A stretch of DNA of 64,000 nt from Bacteriovoracaceae bacterium. Lineage in GTDB: Bacteria > Bdellovibrionota > Bacteriovoracia > Bacteriovoracales > Bacteriovoracaceae. The stretch spans positions 1-64,000 of the forward strand of contig JADHTQ010000015.1 in NCBI GenBank assembly GCA_016784965.1, read 5' to 3'. The translations under genes were made by a program, and so were the position numbers. Shown here in pieces: positions 34,069 to 43,671 of the stretch (positions are counted from its first letter, which is position 1; every line of letters starts with the position of its first letter). Below the pieces are notes generated by a model. The model was not told the DNA's origin, did not search any database, and saw only the letters and a program-made list of their open reading frames with translations.

Positions 34069-35013
34069 TTATTTACCAAGCTCCAGGGTGGGAGTTATTG
34101 CACTTGTCAGACCTTCTATTGCGGCTTCCCCCATGGCATTGATGGCCTCTACAGAGGATCCACCGATATGTGGTGTAATAAAAAAATTGGGGTGATTGAT
34201 TAATTTGAAATCTTCAGGAGGCTCTGTTGTCAGGACATCAAATGAGGCACCGGCAACTTGACCAGATTTGAGGGCGGAAAATAGGGCATCTTCATTAATG
34301 ATACCTCCTCTTGCCGTATTTAATACATGTACCCCAGTTTTCATAACTTTAAACTCTGCCTCAGATATCATGTCCTTGGTTTTGTCGTAGAGAGGGACAT
34401 GCACTGTAATGATATCCGATTTGGAAAGTAGCTCATGAAGTGAGCATTGGGCGATATCATTGGCATGGCAGAACTGATCGTAATTTCTTATGTCAAAGCT
34501 TAGAATGCGACACTCAAATGGTCCAAGTAATCGAGCTAAGTCTTTGCCAACATTGCCAAGACCTATAATTCCCACTGTTTTGCCCGTTAGGTTGTGGCCT
34601 TTAATCTGTCTCCATTTACTATTTTTTACTTCTTGGTTTGCATAATAAATATTTCTAAGAAGAGCAATCATCATTGCTAGAGTTAATTCAGAGACTGCCC
34701 TTTTATTGACACCGGGTGTATGGCCAATTTTTATGTTGTTATCAATTAGAGCTTGAGGATCAATATTATTTAGGCCAACGCCATACTTACTTAATATTTT
34801 CAAGTTTGGAAGCTTAGAAAGTAACTCTTGGTCAATTACCTCAAGGGCCACGATTGCTTTGTCTGTGTCTTTTAGAAATTGGGCCAGGTCATCACCTTTT
34901 AGAGATTTTCCTGCATCATTAAATTTAACATTTTTATATTTTTTTAAAAGTAATGATCGTAGATATTCATTTTTGGAGAATGATCTTGAGGTGACGGCGA
35001 CATCATATTTCAT
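34069..35013 (-). CDS. D-2-hydroxyacid dehydrogenase (SerA-like)
   Basis: The 314-residue protein has the NAD motif GIIGLGNVGKDLA, the substrate Arg in NTARGGIINED, the Glu in TTEPPEDF and the catalytic His in TPHIGGSS. This set defines the D-isomer-specific 2-hydroxyacid dehydrogenases, which interconvert a 2-keto acid and a D-2-hydroxy acid. It overlaps the aldolase gene by 11 bases. An aldolase that makes or breaks 2-keto acids beside this enzyme suggests they act in succession, perhaps on a 2-keto-3-deoxy sugar acid. Confidence 0.88.
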   Translation of the reverse strand: MKYDVAVTSRSFSKNEYLRSLLLKKYKNVKFNDAGKSLKGDDLAQFLKDTDKAIVALEVIDQELLSKLPNLKILSKYGVGLNNIDPQALIDNNIKIGHTPGVNKRAVSELTLAMMIALLRNIYYANQEVKNSKWRQIKGHNLTGKTVGIIGLGNVGKDLARLLGPFECRILSFDIRNYDQFCHANDIAQCSLHELLSKSDIITVHVPLYDKTKDMISEAEFKVMKTGVHVLNTARGGIINEDALFSALKSGQVAGASFDVLTTEPPEDFKLINHPNFFITPHIGGSSVEAINAMGEAAIEGLTSAITPTLELGK

Positions 35014-35770
35014 TTTTAATTTCTTTTTTAGCTTGTGATAGAGGGTATCTCATGGAAATAAGATCAGTTCCAAATGCAACAAATGTATATCCTTTATCGA
35101 TGCTCTCTTTTAAATCATTACAAGATGGAACGGTAACGTGAATACCTAATTCAATGTCATTTTTCTTGGAAATGGTCTCAATTTTTTCTTTTTGTGCCAT
35201 AAACTTATTGTGCACAAAGTTGCCGGGTAGTCCAATAGATGCACTTAAGTCATAGGGCCCAACAAAAATGGTATTAACAAAATCGTGAGAGATGATGGCC
35301 TCTAAATTATCAATGCCATTTTTTGACTCAATTTGTGGAATGATGATGGGATTGAAGTTCTCTTGGTATTTTTTAAAATGGTCTCCCCAATCATTCATTG
35401 GAGAAAGACAGGCCCCGCGAGCGGCGTTTGCGTAGGAAATTTTGTGATAAAAATTCTCCAAAGCATTGGAGTCTTCCACCATGGGTATGAGAAGTCCAGC
35501 TGCTCCAAAGTCTAACATTTGTCTGGCCTGCTTTACATCCATTTTACTAAGTCTTGCAAAAGGTAGAACATTTCTTAGTTTACATATTGAAAAAATTGTT
35601 TGGGCCTGGTCTGTAGTGATAGGCGAGTGCTCTAGGTCAACCGCCAACCAATCAAATAGCTCGGTGGATAACATAGCTTCAGTAATTTGGGGGTGCCCAA
35701 TTGTTTGCCATGCGCCAATCTTGGCCTTTTTATTTTTATTAAATTTCATTAAATTACTTAATAAGTTCAC
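35003..35770 (-). CDS. HpcH/HpaI-family class II pyruvate aldolase
   Basis: The 255-residue protein has WLAVDLEHSPIT (the DxEH active-site segment), the Gln-Ile-Glu metal strand (IPQIESKNG) and VGPYDLSASIG, all of this metal-dependent aldolase family. Members join pyruvate to an aldehyde or cleave 2-keto-3-deoxy sugar acids. I use the GTG at 35770, which has AAAGGA eight bases upstream, rather than the ATG at 35749. Its place beside a KdsB-like transferase hints at building a ulosonic acid in place of the phosphoenolpyruvate-dependent KdsA. Confidence 0.87.
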   Translation of the reverse strand: MNLLSNLMKFNKNKKAKIGAWQTIGHPQITEAMLSTELFDWLAVDLEHSPITTDQAQTIFSICKLRNVLPFARLSKMDVKQARQMLDFGAAGLLIPMVEDSNALENFYHKISYANAARGACLSPMNDWGDHFKKYQENFNPIIIPQIESKNGIDNLEAIISHDFVNTIFVGPYDLSASIGLPGNFVHNKFMAQKEKIETISKKNDIELGIHVTVPSCNDLKESIDKGYTFVAFGTDLISMRYPLSQAKKEIKNEI

Positions 35771-35801
35771 CCTATTTGTCCTTTGCCAATCAGCTAAATA
35801 A

Positions 35802-35830
35802 TTGACATATTTTATCGTAAAGATTCTAAT
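35802..35830 (+). promoter_or_regulatory. Sigma-70-type promoter before the phosphatase gene
   Basis: TTGACA at 35802-35807, 17 bases, then TCTAAT at 35825-35830. The phosphatase ATG is at 35864, and its start site would fall about 27 bases before that. Confidence 0.6.
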
Positions 35831-35863
35831 GAATCAATTCAGTAATAGGTACGAGGATTAACG

Positions 35864-36628
35864 ATGGATGTCAATAAGTTACTTGAAATTGCAATTGAGG
35901 CGGCGAGAAGGCCACAAGAAACTTTGGCGGCGATACATGCAGGCGGCAATATCGAAATTGTTAGTCAAGCTGGCAAGGATATCAAGTTACAGGCCGATAA
36001 AGCAGCAGAGAATGTGATAGTGGATTTTATCAGAGCAAACTCAGAGTTTCCAATACTAACAGAAGAAACGGGAGAACATGGTAGGATTGTTCGCGATGCT
36101 CCATATTGGATTGTTGATCCCTTAGATGGTTCAATGAATTTTTCAAAACGGGCACCTCTTTATTGCACTTCGATAGCGTTGTGGCAAAATTCAAAACCAA
36201 TTCTTGGTGTAATTTACAATCCTGAGACCCACGAAACTTTTAGCGGTATTGTGGGACAAGGAGCTTGGCTTAACGGCTCCCCAATGTTTGTATCCAAAGG
36301 CATTGATGTCAAACAGGCCGTTTTGGCAACAGGTTTTACAAGTTACAGATCGTTTGCAGGTGAGGATTTAGAATCATTTCTTAACAAAATTCAACAATTT
36401 AAAAAAATTAGAATGCTAGGCAGTGCTGCTTTGATGCTGGCATGGGTTTCTTGTGGCCGGTTTGATGCATATTATGAAGAGGATATCATGTTATGGGATG
36501 TTGCTGCCGGATTGGCCTTGGCCCTTGCAGCTGGTGGGAAAATTGATATTTGCGATAATAAGGATAAAAAATGGTCGATGACAGCAACGGCTGCATGTAA
36601 TAATACGGTTTTAGATAATTTAAAGTAA
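35864..36628 (+). CDS. Inositol-monophosphatase-family sugar phosphatase
   Basis: The 254-residue protein shows the lithium-sensitive phosphatase motifs: LTEETGEHG (metal Glu), WIVDPLDGSMNF (the DPxDGT-type core, with Ser in place of Thr) and LWDVAAGLALALAAGG. It would remove phosphate from a sugar phosphate using magnesium. The KdsB-like gene follows after 20 bases, so the pair may replace KdsC and KdsB: phosphate removal followed by CMP activation. Confidence 0.87.
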   Translation: MDVNKLLEIAIEAARRPQETLAAIHAGGNIEIVSQAGKDIKLQADKAAENVIVDFIRANSEFPILTEETGEHGRIVRDAPYWIVDPLDGSMNFSKRAPLYCTSIALWQNSKPILGVIYNPETHETFSGIVGQGAWLNGSPMFVSKGIDVKQAVLATGFTSYRSFAGEDLESFLNKIQQFKKIRMLGSAALMLAWVSCGRFDAYYEEDIMLWDVAAGLALALAAGGKIDICDNKDKKWSMTATAACNNTVLDNLK

Positions 36629-36648
36629 AACATAAGGTGGAGAAGGTA

Positions 36649-37413
36649 ATGAGCAAAGTTTATTGCATTATACCAGCAAGAATGGCAGCATCTAGATTTC
36701 CAGGTAAGCCCTTGAAGGTGATACGTGACAAATCGATGATTGAGCACGTCTATAAGCGATGTGCATTATGTGAAGATATTGATGAGGTTATCGTTGCTAC
36801 TTGTGATAATGAAATTAAAGACGAAGTTGAAAGAATCGGTGGGAAGGCCACCATGACGTCTGATTCTCATGAACGTTGTACCGATAGGGTAGAGGAGGCC
36901 ATTAATAAGTTAGATAGTAGACCCCAAGAAGATGATCTTATCATCATGGTTCAAGGAGACGAGGTCTTTGTCACGCCAGAGATGCTTTCGGAGTTGATTA
37001 ATTCATTTAAGGCAATGGGAGCAGGTGTTTTAAATATAGTAAGCCCTATGTTTAAAATGAAGGACGTTGAAGATCAAAATGCTGTTAAAGTGACTATGAC
37101 AAAAAATGGCCATGTCATCTACATGTCCCGTTCGGTTATTCCATCAACATATAAAAAAGTCGAATCTGGACCTATTTATTACCAACAAATGGGTGTAATT
37201 GCATTTTCATTAAAATTACTACGGCAGTTTAGTGCTACCGCTCAAACTACGCTTGAAAAGATAGAGTCAATTGATATGCTTCGCTTTATTGAGAATGAGA
37301 TTCCAATTATGGCAATAAAGGCAAAAGGTGAAACAATAAGTATAGATACGTTAGAAGATCTAAAAAGGGCCACCATAAAACTAGAAGATGATCCCACAAT
37401 TTTGCGGTATTAG
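36649..37413 (+). CDS. KdsB-like CMP-ulosonic acid synthetase
   Basis: The protein of 254 residues (ATG at 36649 with GGTGGAG upstream; the earlier in-frame GTG lies inside that site) has IIPARMAASRFPGKPL, SDSHERCTDR, VQGDEVFVTP and YMSRSVIPS. These are the landmarks of 3-deoxy-manno-octulosonate cytidylyltransferase. It uses CTP to activate a ulosonic acid. Because it sits with a pyruvate aldolase, two dehydrogenases and a phosphatase rather than with kdsA, its substrate may be a Kdo variant for this glycan rather than core Kdo. Confidence 0.85.
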   Translation: MSKVYCIIPARMAASRFPGKPLKVIRDKSMIEHVYKRCALCEDIDEVIVATCDNEIKDEVERIGGKATMTSDSHERCTDRVEEAINKLDSRPQEDDLIIMVQGDEVFVTPEMLSELINSFKAMGAGVLNIVSPMFKMKDVEDQNAVKVTMTKNGHVIYMSRSVIPSTYKKVESGPIYYQQMGVIAFSLKLLRQFSATAQTTLEKIESIDMLRFIENEIPIMAIKAKGETISIDTLEDLKRATIKLEDDPTILRY

Positions 37414-37414
37414 A

Positions 37415-39223
37415 ATGATTAAAGTTGTAAGTATAAAGTATGCTGGCAGAAATATAAGCAAACTAAAACAAAATGCTGCTCTTTACCTTGGTCGTGATTA
37501 TGAAGCTTATTTATCACTGAAAAAACACTTTTGTATTGAGGATATGAATAATCGCTTCCACGAAGCGATAAGTAGTAGTAGCAGTGATTTTTTCAAAGTT
37601 TTTTCCTCTGTTTCTAATTTGGATAATGTTTATATTTGGTCGTCACACCTTGCATCTAGAAATTCTGCCAGTGTTCCTCTGACAAGGTTTTTGGCCTATA
37701 TTGATATTGCAACAAAATGGGTTAGAGGTTATGGCGATAAATCTTTGTTAATTATTGTTGATTCAAATGATTTTGGCGCATTTTTGGCCAGCGCTTTGAA
37801 TAAATTGCAACTTAAGAGTCGTTTTTACTCCACACTCTCTGATAAGCTGAACTCGTTGTCTATGAGGCCTAAGATTGTATTGAGGGCATTATTATTTATC
37901 ATAAAGTCCCTTTATTACTCTTTTCATTTTAAAAGCAGTAGTCTCAGTAAAGACCTGCCAGATTTCATTGATGAAAATTACATTTTGCGACCGTGGGTCA
38001 CTCCAGATTCAATAAATTCTAAAGGAAAATATGTTGATCGAAACTTTGATAACCTTGCAACCTACCTAGAAAATAATGGAAAAAAGGTATGGATACTTCC
38101 ATGCTTTTTTAATTTTAAAACCAATAAATTACATTTTATAAAAAGACTAAATAACCTTGGAATGAACCTTTTGATACCGTGGAAATATTTAGGACCTAGG
38201 TCATACTTGAAATCACTGGCCAATGGTTTTAAATCTTATCGAGCTGTATTTGATGTTACCTATTTTAAAGATGTAGATGTCGCTCCACTGCTCAATTTGA
38301 TCAATCGTAAGATGTCTTTAGACTATGATCTTTTAGAGCATAATCTAGCATATGAGTTGCTTTGTTATCTTGCAGATAATGATCGGAAGATAAAAAAAAT
38401 AATTTATCCCATGGAAAATAATTCCATTGAAAAGTGGTTAATCTTAGGTGTAAAGAAGTTTATGCCAAAAACTCAAATTGCTGGTTTCCAGCACTCTGTT
38501 TGGTATAAAGAACAACTGGGGATGTTTGTAGCGGCGGAAGAAATAACTCATCCCATCCCCGATGAAATCATTTATACCGGGACAAAGTATTATGATGTTT
38601 TTCAAAAATGTGGATTTCCTGTGGAGAGATTACGGCCTGGTGCTAGTCTTAGATTTTCCTATATTTACGATTATTCTGAGGTAAAGGAAAAAGATGTTAA
38701 AGGTGATGAGAAGATTATAGCTGTTATATTAAACTTTGAAATGAATCAAACCAAGGAAGTTTTATTTAAAACCCATCAAGCGCTTGAAATGATTTCAAAT
38801 GCTGATGATTATACAATAGTTATTAAAACTCACCCTCTTACAAATATATCAGAACTGGAGAGATTCTTAACGGAGATCTCCTTTTTAAATTATGAGATTT
38901 CTGAAAATAAAAATGTGATTGAATTGGCCAGAAGTGCCTCGCTAGTTATAATGCCTTTTGGGTCGGTGTCTAACCTTGAAGTTATTATTCAAGGAGTGCC
39001 ACTTATTAGAATCTCCTTGGATTATGAGTTCAACTTTGATCCGCTTTGGACTGACTATCCGCTATGGGGAAATGCTAACAACGCAGATGTACTAGCAGAG
39101 CAGATGAAAAAGGGAATTATGTTATCAGTAGACGAAAAACAGATGTTATGTGAGTATGGTATTAAAATTAGAAATAATTATTTTGGGCCAATTTCTAAAG
39201 ACAGTTTGTCTGTGTTTATATAA
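37415..39223 (+). CDS. Large surface-carbohydrate biosynthesis protein, probable GT-B glycosyltransferase
   Basis: The 602-residue protein starts one base after the KdsB-like stop codon. It has no membrane helix. The C-terminal half has GFQHSVWYKEQLGMF, IIYTGTKYYDVF, IKTHPLTN and LARSASLVIMPFGSVSNLEVI, in the order of GT-B capsule or ulosonic acid transferases with a donor-binding HP motif. It resembles long, poorly studied surface-carbohydrate proteins, but I cannot fix the family. Being coupled to a CMP-sugar synthetase, it is a candidate transferase for that CMP-ulosonic acid. Confidence 0.7.
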   Translation: MIKVVSIKYAGRNISKLKQNAALYLGRDYEAYLSLKKHFCIEDMNNRFHEAISSSSSDFFKVFSSVSNLDNVYIWSSHLASRNSASVPLTRFLAYIDIATKWVRGYGDKSLLIIVDSNDFGAFLASALNKLQLKSRFYSTLSDKLNSLSMRPKIVLRALLFIIKSLYYSFHFKSSSLSKDLPDFIDENYILRPWVTPDSINSKGKYVDRNFDNLATYLENNGKKVWILPCFFNFKTNKLHFIKRLNNLGMNLLIPWKYLGPRSYLKSLANGFKSYRAVFDVTYFKDVDVAPLLNLINRKMSLDYDLLEHNLAYELLCYLADNDRKIKKIIYPMENNSIEKWLILGVKKFMPKTQIAGFQHSVWYKEQLGMFVAAEEITHPIPDEIIYTGTKYYDVFQKCGFPVERLRPGASLRFSYIYDYSEVKEKDVKGDEKIIAVILNFEMNQTKEVLFKTHQALEMISNADDYTIVIKTHPLTNISELERFLTEISFLNYEISENKNVIELARSASLVIMPFGSVSNLEVIIQGVPLIRISLDYEFNFDPLWTDYPLWGNANNADVLAEQMKKGIMLSVDEKQMLCEYGIKIRNNYFGPISKDSLSVFI

Positions 39224-39243
39224 TTATATCAAAGGGGTGTAAG

Positions 39244-40308
39244 ATGTCATTACCAGTAGTTTCGTATACCAAAGATGATCTTAGTAATATATCTACCTTT
39301 TTTAGAAAGCAATATACGGGTGTAGGAACTTATGGAACAATGGATCTTTTTCAATGGAAAATAATTGATAACTATTTATTTCCGGGTATCATTAATCTTG
39401 CAAAAGATGGAGAGACGATTGCTGCAACAACTTCGATCACCCCCAAAGAAATATTATACAAGGGTAGAAACATACTTGCAGCAGAAATAGGTGATTCATA
39501 TACCGATGCGAATTATCAGCGTAGAGGGCTTTTTACTCTGCTTGGAAACAAAACGAGACAAGATGGTACCGATAAGAATGTTAAGTTTATATATGGTACT
39601 CCTAATCACTTGGCCTTACCTGGGTGGGTAAAAAAAGCAAATTTCAAAATAATGACAAAGATTGAAGTGCGGGCACTATCCATGCCAATTAACTTAGGGG
39701 CTGTGATACAGAGAAAAGCACATTGGATGTTTAGGGATTTATTTGGAGGTATGACATCTTTTGTTCTATTTTTTCTCCATAAACTGAAACGGATTACAAT
39801 GTCAGTGCCTGCAAAACCATCGGTGACTCGTTGTGACAATGAACTGCCTGAGGGATGGGACATTTTTTGGCAAAAAGCTATTTCTGATTATGACTTTATT
39901 GTAGCTAGGCATAAGAAGGTGCTTGAGTGGCGATTTTTTAAAAATCCTAACAGTTATCAATTTATTACTCTAAGGGATAATGATCAGATTATAGGTTATT
40001 TGGTTTATTTAATAATTCCTTCTACTGAGGTGAACCGTCTCATTATTGCAGATTTTCTTTGTCTTCCTAATAAAGAGAAGAATCTCATACACGCCCTAGA
40101 CTTTGTTTTGAGTGAAGCATTTACAAATGGCGTTTCAACTTTATCAACATGGTGTTCAAGGACAGGTCCATATTATAATATATTTAAGCAGTTTGGTTTT
40201 TTTGATAGAGGAGATATTCCAATCATGTCCTTTCAGGATGAATTAGCTTGTGAAGTGCAGGAGTCTGGTAAGTGGCACTTTACAATTTCTGATTCAGACA
40301 ACGTTTAG
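39244..40308 (+). CDS. GNAT-type acetyltransferase
   Basis: The 354-residue protein has an N-terminal GNAT half with NYQRRGLFTLLGNKT (the acetyl-CoA loop, R-x-x-G-x-x) and IYGTPNHLALPGWVKKANF, and a second domain of similar fold (IIGYLVYLIIPS). This twin layout is seen in GNAT and FemAB-like proteins of polysaccharide clusters. It probably acetylates a sugar or sugar amine. AAAGGGGTG lies just before the ATG. Confidence 0.75.
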   Translation: MSLPVVSYTKDDLSNISTFFRKQYTGVGTYGTMDLFQWKIIDNYLFPGIINLAKDGETIAATTSITPKEILYKGRNILAAEIGDSYTDANYQRRGLFTLLGNKTRQDGTDKNVKFIYGTPNHLALPGWVKKANFKIMTKIEVRALSMPINLGAVIQRKAHWMFRDLFGGMTSFVLFFLHKLKRITMSVPAKPSVTRCDNELPEGWDIFWQKAISDYDFIVARHKKVLEWRFFKNPNSYQFITLRDNDQIIGYLVYLIIPSTEVNRLIIADFLCLPNKEKNLIHALDFVLSEAFTNGVSTLSTWCSRTGPYYNIFKQFGFFDRGDIPIMSFQDELACEVQESGKWHFTISDSDNV

Positions 40309-40414
40309 GAGTAAATAGTTGGAACATTCCTTTAAGAGTGGCTCTAATTTGTTGACTAAAAGTTATCAAACCGTTTAAGATTTGTCCATAATACCGCAAT
40401 ATCAGGAAATGTTT

Positions 40415-41239
40415 ATGCTAAAGTTATTGGCTACAATTATTTCAGACATCTTAATAATAGTATTGAGGCTGAACAAAGGTACAAAATGGAGCTCTTACTT
40501 CTTAGAAAGAATTGGAGATATCTACCACACAACAATAGCTCATAACCAGACTCCCTATAAGTTTTTGGCCACTAACAAGCTACTATATTATCGAGCAATA
40601 ACTTTATTTACAAAAGAACCTGAAACCATTCAGTGGTTAGAGGGCCAAGGTGAAAATAAAGTTTTGTTTGATGTTGGCGCTAATGTAGGTGTATACACCA
40701 TTTTTGCAGCTAAGCGTGGAAGTAAAGTCTTTGCTTTTGAGCCAATGTCTTCAAACTTCTATACCTTAAACAAAAATATAGCTCTAAATAAGCTAGAAAA
40801 TAATATTACTGCTTACCCTTTTGCCATATCAAACGAGCACACTCTAAACACCTTAAGACTTAGCACTTTTATGACAGGAGCTGCACACCATAATTTTGGA
40901 GAAAGTAAAAATTTCGCTGGAGAAGATTTTATTCCTGAGTTTACTCAAGGAAGTATTAGTTTTTCTTTAGATCAACTTGTTTATGACTATAAGCTTCCGA
41001 CTCCGCATTATTTAAAAATTGATGTAGATGGCCTAGAAAGCAAAATTATAAGTGGAGCACAAAGACTGCTTAAGGATCCTGTTTTGGAATCAATTCTCAT
41101 TGAAGCAAACCTTGACTCGGAGTGTGATGCTAATGCGGTTGAGCTAATTAAAGCTTCGGGATTTTCTCTGAAAGCTAAAGGGCAGGATGAGTTTGGAAAA
41201 GGAAATAGAATTAGTAACTTAATATTTGATAGATCTTAA
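40415..41239 (+). CDS. FkbM-family methyltransferase
   Basis: Starting at the ATG at 40415 (AGGAA six bases upstream), the 274-residue protein has FDVGANVGVYTIFAA (SAM motif I), FAFEPMSSNF, and YLKIDVDGLESKIISGA near residue 205, the FkbM hallmark. These enzymes O-methylate sugars, often the terminal residue of a glycan. It faces the convergent membrane-protein gene across 95 bases with no obvious terminator. Confidence 0.88.
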   Translation: MLKLLATIISDILIIVLRLNKGTKWSSYFLERIGDIYHTTIAHNQTPYKFLATNKLLYYRAITLFTKEPETIQWLEGQGENKVLFDVGANVGVYTIFAAKRGSKVFAFEPMSSNFYTLNKNIALNKLENNITAYPFAISNEHTLNTLRLSTFMTGAAHHNFGESKNFAGEDFIPEFTQGSISFSLDQLVYDYKLPTPHYLKIDVDGLESKIISGAQRLLKDPVLESILIEANLDSECDANAVELIKASGFSLKAKGQDEFGKGNRISNLIFDRS

Positions 41240-41334
41240 TTAAGACAGGAACCTTGTTTTTACCTTAGACTCCGTCAGTGTTCCAAGCTGAGAATCAGGT
41301 TGTAGGAAAACTGAATTGTGCTATAAATACAAAC

Positions 41335-43533
41335 TTAAGTTAAAGGATTACTACAGACCTCTATCTTTGATGGTATGGGAGTTGTGGTATCAAATCTTTT
41401 AACTTTATTTGCCCTTGCTCTTGGTATTGTAAAAGGTGTGTAATAAACGTTAAAGAATCTTTTGTGCTTGAGCGGGGGGATTAATAATTTTACAACTTTT
41501 GTCTTATTCTTTCTAATAGCGCCCCAGTACTCAAAGTTATCGATATTTATAATAAATCTGCAGTCAGAATAAGGAGAGTGAAACAAAAGAGTATAATTTG
41601 CATCACCTAATGGTTTCTCAGAGTTTGTTACTTTGCTTTTGCCAGAATAACTGATCTCAAGTGTATCAAGCGTCAAATTTGAATTTTGGTTCAGGGTGCT
41701 ATTTTTTATAGTACTGAATGAAACTTCTGAATTAATAGACGAAAGTGAATACTCAAATTCAGCAGTTTGACCACTTCGTATAAAATCCACTTGTTTATTA
41801 TTAAATATTATTTTATCCAATAAAGAAATTTTACCTAAAAAGTTTAGTTTCAAGACAACTTTCTTATTTTGATAAGGGGATTTCTTGTAGTTTGGAATAT
41901 ATAGTTGAAACTGATTATGGGATGGCGAGTCAAAAAATACGGCTTTAAAGATTCTGTGATCATTCATGTTGAGATATAAACGAGCGTAGTGCGTAGAGTC
42001 TTTAACGGAGACAATTTTATTTTGCCCTTGCGTCGCTTTGAGATATTGGGAAAAAAAGCTATTGGGCCGATTTGAAAGATTTTGATAGAATTCAATTCCA
42101 ATATTATTCTCATAGAAAATTAATCCTTCCGGAAACAAGTTGAAAGCTTGTTTGTTATAATAATGTCTACTACCAAGCCACATAGCTTCTGCTTGATACA
42201 TTTTTACTGCGCGAGATAGGCGTATAACTGTAAACTTATCATGCCCATATTCCAGCGTTTTAAACAAAGCAGTAGTTGCCTTTTTTACGTGTTTGCTTAA
42301 ATGATTGAATACCCAATTTTGTTTTTCTAACGTTCTAAGCTTTGCTCGTTGACCAAAAGAAGCAGATACTAAAAGTGATATAAATAACAGTGACACTGTG
42401 ATTTCGGCAAAATTTTGTGTACAACGAATTTTTTTCAAAAGGTTGGTGGAGTGCATGTAGAGATGGTAGAAAAGATCAGCAAAGATGATGGAGACCATTA
42501 GACCAGGGAATGCCCAAAGGAAATCATCAGCTCTGCCGGTAGTAGCTATGATTAGCAGTTGAACTATTAGAGAAATGTAAAATGGAAGTGTCTTTCTCGA
42601 GAATAATGTATTTTTAATAAAACCCAGTGACAGCAATAAGTATGTCAGTAATGGTATGTAATTATTAACATGTAAAGTGACTATATTAGGAATATTAAAT
42701 AGCGCCTTTGAAAACTCAACACGAAAAACAGTACCTAGGCCTTGGTTCGTCAGACTTGCCCGGCTGCTTGGAATAAAAGTACCAAATATGTGATAATGTA
42801 TTAACAGGTAAGGAAGAAAAAGCCCAAACATTACTGCTCCGATTGACAGAATTGTCTTGGCTTTTAATTTTATATTTACCTTTTGTAATAGTGTCGAATC
42901 GATAATAAATATTACAAATACTGGAAACATAGCAAAGGAGTTTTCAAAACTATGGGCAAGTAGGAAAAAAAATATGAAAAACAGATAGAGGTCTTTTTTA
43001 TTTAAAGTTTGAAAATAACGAACAAGCCATAGAAGGCATAACAGACCCAAAATGGTAGGTAAAGGGCCGCTGTTGTCGATCATTATGCGCCATCCGATAT
43101 CTACATTTAATGCAATCAGTGCAAATGCAAAAATGTTACGAGTCTTACAGTTCCACAATCTATTAACAATTAAAACCAATACTGCGAAATTAGACAGGAC
43201 AAATACCTTTGATAATACATTATGTGAAAGTTCAATTGAAAAAGGAGAAAACTTATAAAGTATAAAGCTAAATAAGGATACTACAGGATATAAATGGTCT
43301 TCAAAACGAAAGCTTGCAATTAAAGTCTGGAAAAAATATCTTAAAGGAGTCTTCGCAATTACTTCACCTATAGAGTAGTTAAACAAGTAGCCATCATATC
43401 CAAGTGGTGCTGTATAGTTGGCCGAAAAGAGAATCCAATCGATTAGGAATTTACATATAATTATAATAGCTGCTATTGCTAAGAAGGCCTTAGTCGTACG
43501 CAATGTGATAAGCTGTGAAATTAATATTCTCAT
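41335..43533 (-). CDS. Polytopic membrane protein, probable GT-C-type glycosyltransferase
   Basis: The 732-residue protein has about ten to twelve membrane helices in its first 400 residues, an acidic first loop (PLGYDGYLFNYS), and a 300-residue C-terminal soluble domain with beta-strand-like segments. This is the general shape of GT-C enzymes that use polyprenyl-linked sugars outside the inner membrane. No sequence signature fixes the family. It is one of three proteins of similar size and shape in this cluster (with 27293 and 44855). Confidence 0.7.
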   Translation of the reverse strand: MRILISQLITLRTTKAFLAIAAIIIICKFLIDWILFSANYTAPLGYDGYLFNYSIGEVIAKTPLRYFFQTLIASFRFEDHLYPVVSLFSFILYKFSPFSIELSHNVLSKVFVLSNFAVLVLIVNRLWNCKTRNIFAFALIALNVDIGWRIMIDNSGPLPTILGLLCLLWLVRYFQTLNKKDLYLFFIFFFLLAHSFENSFAMFPVFVIFIIDSTLLQKVNIKLKAKTILSIGAVMFGLFLPYLLIHYHIFGTFIPSSRASLTNQGLGTVFRVEFSKALFNIPNIVTLHVNNYIPLLTYLLLSLGFIKNTLFSRKTLPFYISLIVQLLIIATTGRADDFLWAFPGLMVSIIFADLFYHLYMHSTNLLKKIRCTQNFAEITVSLLFISLLVSASFGQRAKLRTLEKQNWVFNHLSKHVKKATTALFKTLEYGHDKFTVIRLSRAVKMYQAEAMWLGSRHYYNKQAFNLFPEGLIFYENNIGIEFYQNLSNRPNSFFSQYLKATQGQNKIVSVKDSTHYARLYLNMNDHRIFKAVFFDSPSHNQFQLYIPNYKKSPYQNKKVVLKLNFLGKISLLDKIIFNNKQVDFIRSGQTAEFEYSLSSINSEVSFSTIKNSTLNQNSNLTLDTLEISYSGKSKVTNSEKPLGDANYTLLFHSPYSDCRFIINIDNFEYWGAIRKNKTKVVKLLIPPLKHKRFFNVYYTPFTIPRARANKVKRFDTTTPIPSKIEVCSNPLT

Positions 43534-43671
43534 TGTAGGTATCCAGTATCAGGAAGAGTAGTCTTGACTTGTATTTAAGTTATTTTCAGTGCCAATGATG
43601 CGATTAAGATATCGTACTTATTTGGAAGACGTCAAGCTGGGCTTTTATAAAAAATTTATACCTCTTATTAA

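Noticed and set aside
37559-37590. AGT-rich triplet run inside the large transferase-like gene
   Set aside because: It encodes a short serine run in a supported gene, and triplet changes would not shift the frame; no sign of phase variation.
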